Positions 31,990 to 32,997 of a stretch of 32,997 nucleotides of DNA are shown in pieces. Under the pieces are notes generated by a model, which saw only the letters and a program-made list of their open reading frames with translations, had not been told where the DNA came from and did no database searches. The stretch is from assembly GCA_029975745.1 (NCBI GenBank), contig JARKOL010000374.1, positions 1-32,997 of the forward strand. The letters are read 5' to 3'. How positions within the stretch are numbered: position 1 is the stretch's first letter; every line of letters starts with the position of its first letter. The DNA is from Myxococcota bacterium. GTDB taxonomy: Bacteria > Myxococcota_A > UBA9042 > DTJE01. The position numbers and the translations under genes are program-made.

Positions 31990-32997
31990 TCACGCGGCCG
32001 GGACCAGGGACTCGAGCGTGATCGCCACGCCTCCCAGGGCCTCCTTCAACCGCTCGTACTGCTCGCCCGCCTCCCGGAGGTAGCGGCCTCGCCGGATGCA
32101 CAGCAGCAGGCGGTTCTTGGGCGTGTGGTTGGACGGGACGAACTCGGTCGCGGTGACCTCGTACCCGCACCGGCGCACCAGCAGCATCCGCAGCGCGTCG
32201 GTCATCACCGCGGCGGCGTCCCGGCGAAGGTTGGCCGCGGCGAAGACGGGACGGAACGGATGCGTGGGGCCGTCCATGCCGGCCCATGCCTTTGCGAGTT
32301 CGGCGTGGCAGCAAGGGGCGACCGCCAGCACGTCCGCGGATGCGCCGATCCCCAGCCCCAGCGCCAGGTCGGTCGCCGTGTCGCAGGCGTGCAACGCGAC
32401 GACCATGTGGGGCCGCGGGAAGTCGTCGTTCGCTTCGGGGCAGTCCTCCGGGAAGCACTGCCGGAAGGAGCGTTCCCAGGCGAGGCCCTCGATCCGCGAC
32501 ACGTCGAACCGCAGGCATCCGCCAAGGCCCAGCTTCGCCGCCCGGGCGCGACTGGCCTCGACCACCCGGGGATTCACGTCGATCCCCACGATGCGGCAGT
32601 CGTGCCGCGAGCGCACATGCAGGTACCAGGCCAGCAGGAACGTCAGGTACGAGTTGCCGCACCCGGCGTCGATCACCCGGACCACCTTGTGGCGCGCGGC
32701 AAGGTCATCCAGGACGGGCTGGAGCAGCGAGAGCATGTGGTTGATCTGGGAGTACTTTCGCAGGCAGTCGGCCGGCATCGTCGCGTCGGCGTTCAGCAGA
32801 CCGATCGCGCGCAGCAGTTCGGGCGCCTCGTCGGGCCGCAGCAGGAAGCGCTTACCCCCCGTGACCTTGGCAACCCGCTCCTTCGTCCAGTGTGCCCGGG
32901 CCCGCTCGGACAGGTTGGATCCGCTTTCGGAGCAATCCGCGCTGTTCGCAGGTGAGGTCCTGGCGGGCTCGCGCGGGCGTGCGGCGGGGGAGGTCTC
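31990..32997 (-). CDS. SAM-dependent methyltransferase (Methyltransf_32-like), N-terminus beyond the window
   Basis: The frame runs from the stop at 31990 to the right edge without ATG, GTG or TTG before base 32776, so the 262-residue protein starting at ATG 32778 is probably an internal Met and the true gene is longer. The N-terminal extension reads WTKERVAKVTGGKRFLLRPD and APELLRAIGLLNADATMPAD, which looks like folded protein, not chance. From CLRKYSQINHML on: the SAM loop VIDAGCGNSYLTFLLAWYL, IVGIDVNP, FDVSRIEGL, then PHMVVALHACDTATDLALGLG and VLAVAPCCHAELAKAW. The ALHACD and APCCH segments fit the Methyltransf_32 family (PF13679), whose targets include RNA but are mostly unproven. It is not obviously linked to the ATPase module. 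Target unknown. Confidence 0.78.
   Translation of the reverse strand, partial: ETSPAARPREPARTSPANSADCSESGSNLSERARAHWTKERVAKVTGGKRFLLRPDEAPELLRAIGLLNADATMPADCLRKYSQINHMLSLLQPVLDDLAARHKVVRVIDAGCGNSYLTFLLAWYLHVRSRHDCRIVGIDVNPRVVEASRARAAKLGLGGCLRFDVSRIEGLAWERSFRQCFPEDCPEANDDFPRPHMVVALHACDTATDLALGLGIGASADVLAVAPCCHAELAKAWAGMDGPTHPFRPVFAAANLRRDAAAVMTDALRMLLVRRCGYEVTATEFVPSNHTPKNRLLLCIRRGRYLREAGEQYERLKEALGGVAITLESLVPAA

Overview
The window is about 33 kb of very GC-rich bacterial DNA, densely packed with genes. It looks like a Myxococcota-type or other former deltaproteobacterial genome. The evidence is a type II secretion gspC-gspD pair, lipoproteins with Asp-Pro-Gly linkers and IPT/TIG repeats, a secreted protein ending in a MYXO-CTERM-like Cys/hydrophobic/Arg-Arg tail, a hemX-hemA-hemC-hemD order, and an INO1-type inositol-1-phosphate synthase. 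This placement is inference; no rRNA or marker search was possible. I saw no tRNA, rRNA, CRISPR array or insertion sequence.

Left part (1-8.7 kb). gspC and a 3'-truncated gspD run leftward. Diverging from them across a 333-bp gap are two large exported proteins: a 1351-residue putative lipoprotein (IPT/TIG repeats, a carboxypeptidase-regulatory-like domain, a Cys-rich segment and a propeller-like C-terminus) and an 871-residue zinc-dependent phospholipase C-like protein with a cell-surface sorting tail.

Middle part (8.7-24 kb, mostly minus strand). A recA-pilT-alaS-hypothetical operon comes first (in transcription order). Upstream of recA lie a LigT/2H-phosphoesterase-like gene that has lost both catalytic motifs and a cinA-like gene lacking its N-terminal domain; this keeps the cinA-ligT-recA order known in other bacteria, but in eroded form. 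Next come a DHA2-type MFS exporter coupled to an ASH-domain lipoprotein, and ispD on the plus strand, whose 3' end overlaps hemD tail to tail. A compact hemX-hemA-hemC-hemD operon (glutamyl-tRNA route to uroporphyrinogen III) follows.

Inositol region (23.9-28.2 kb). Two divergent transcription units share a 331-bp control region. Leftward are inositol-1-phosphate synthase and a CDP-alcohol phosphotransferase. Rightward are a HAD phosphatase and a nucleotidyltransferase resembling inositol-1-phosphate cytidylyltransferase. Together they look like a CDP-inositol pathway to an inositol phospholipid or di-inositol phosphate, with the usual cytidylyltransferase-transferase fusion split in two. The shared region holds an 11-bp inverted repeat reaching into the ribosome binding site of the synthase gene, and a near-perfect 13-bp direct repeat.

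Right part (28.2-33 kb). A Fur-family regulator and a class I methyltransferase are followed by a two-gene minus-strand module, an AAA/ABC-type ATPase plus a separate small TOPRIM-like protein. It resembles split OLD/PARIS-like defence systems and is the best candidate here for an undescribed system. The window ends in a methyltransferase whose frame stays open to the right edge.
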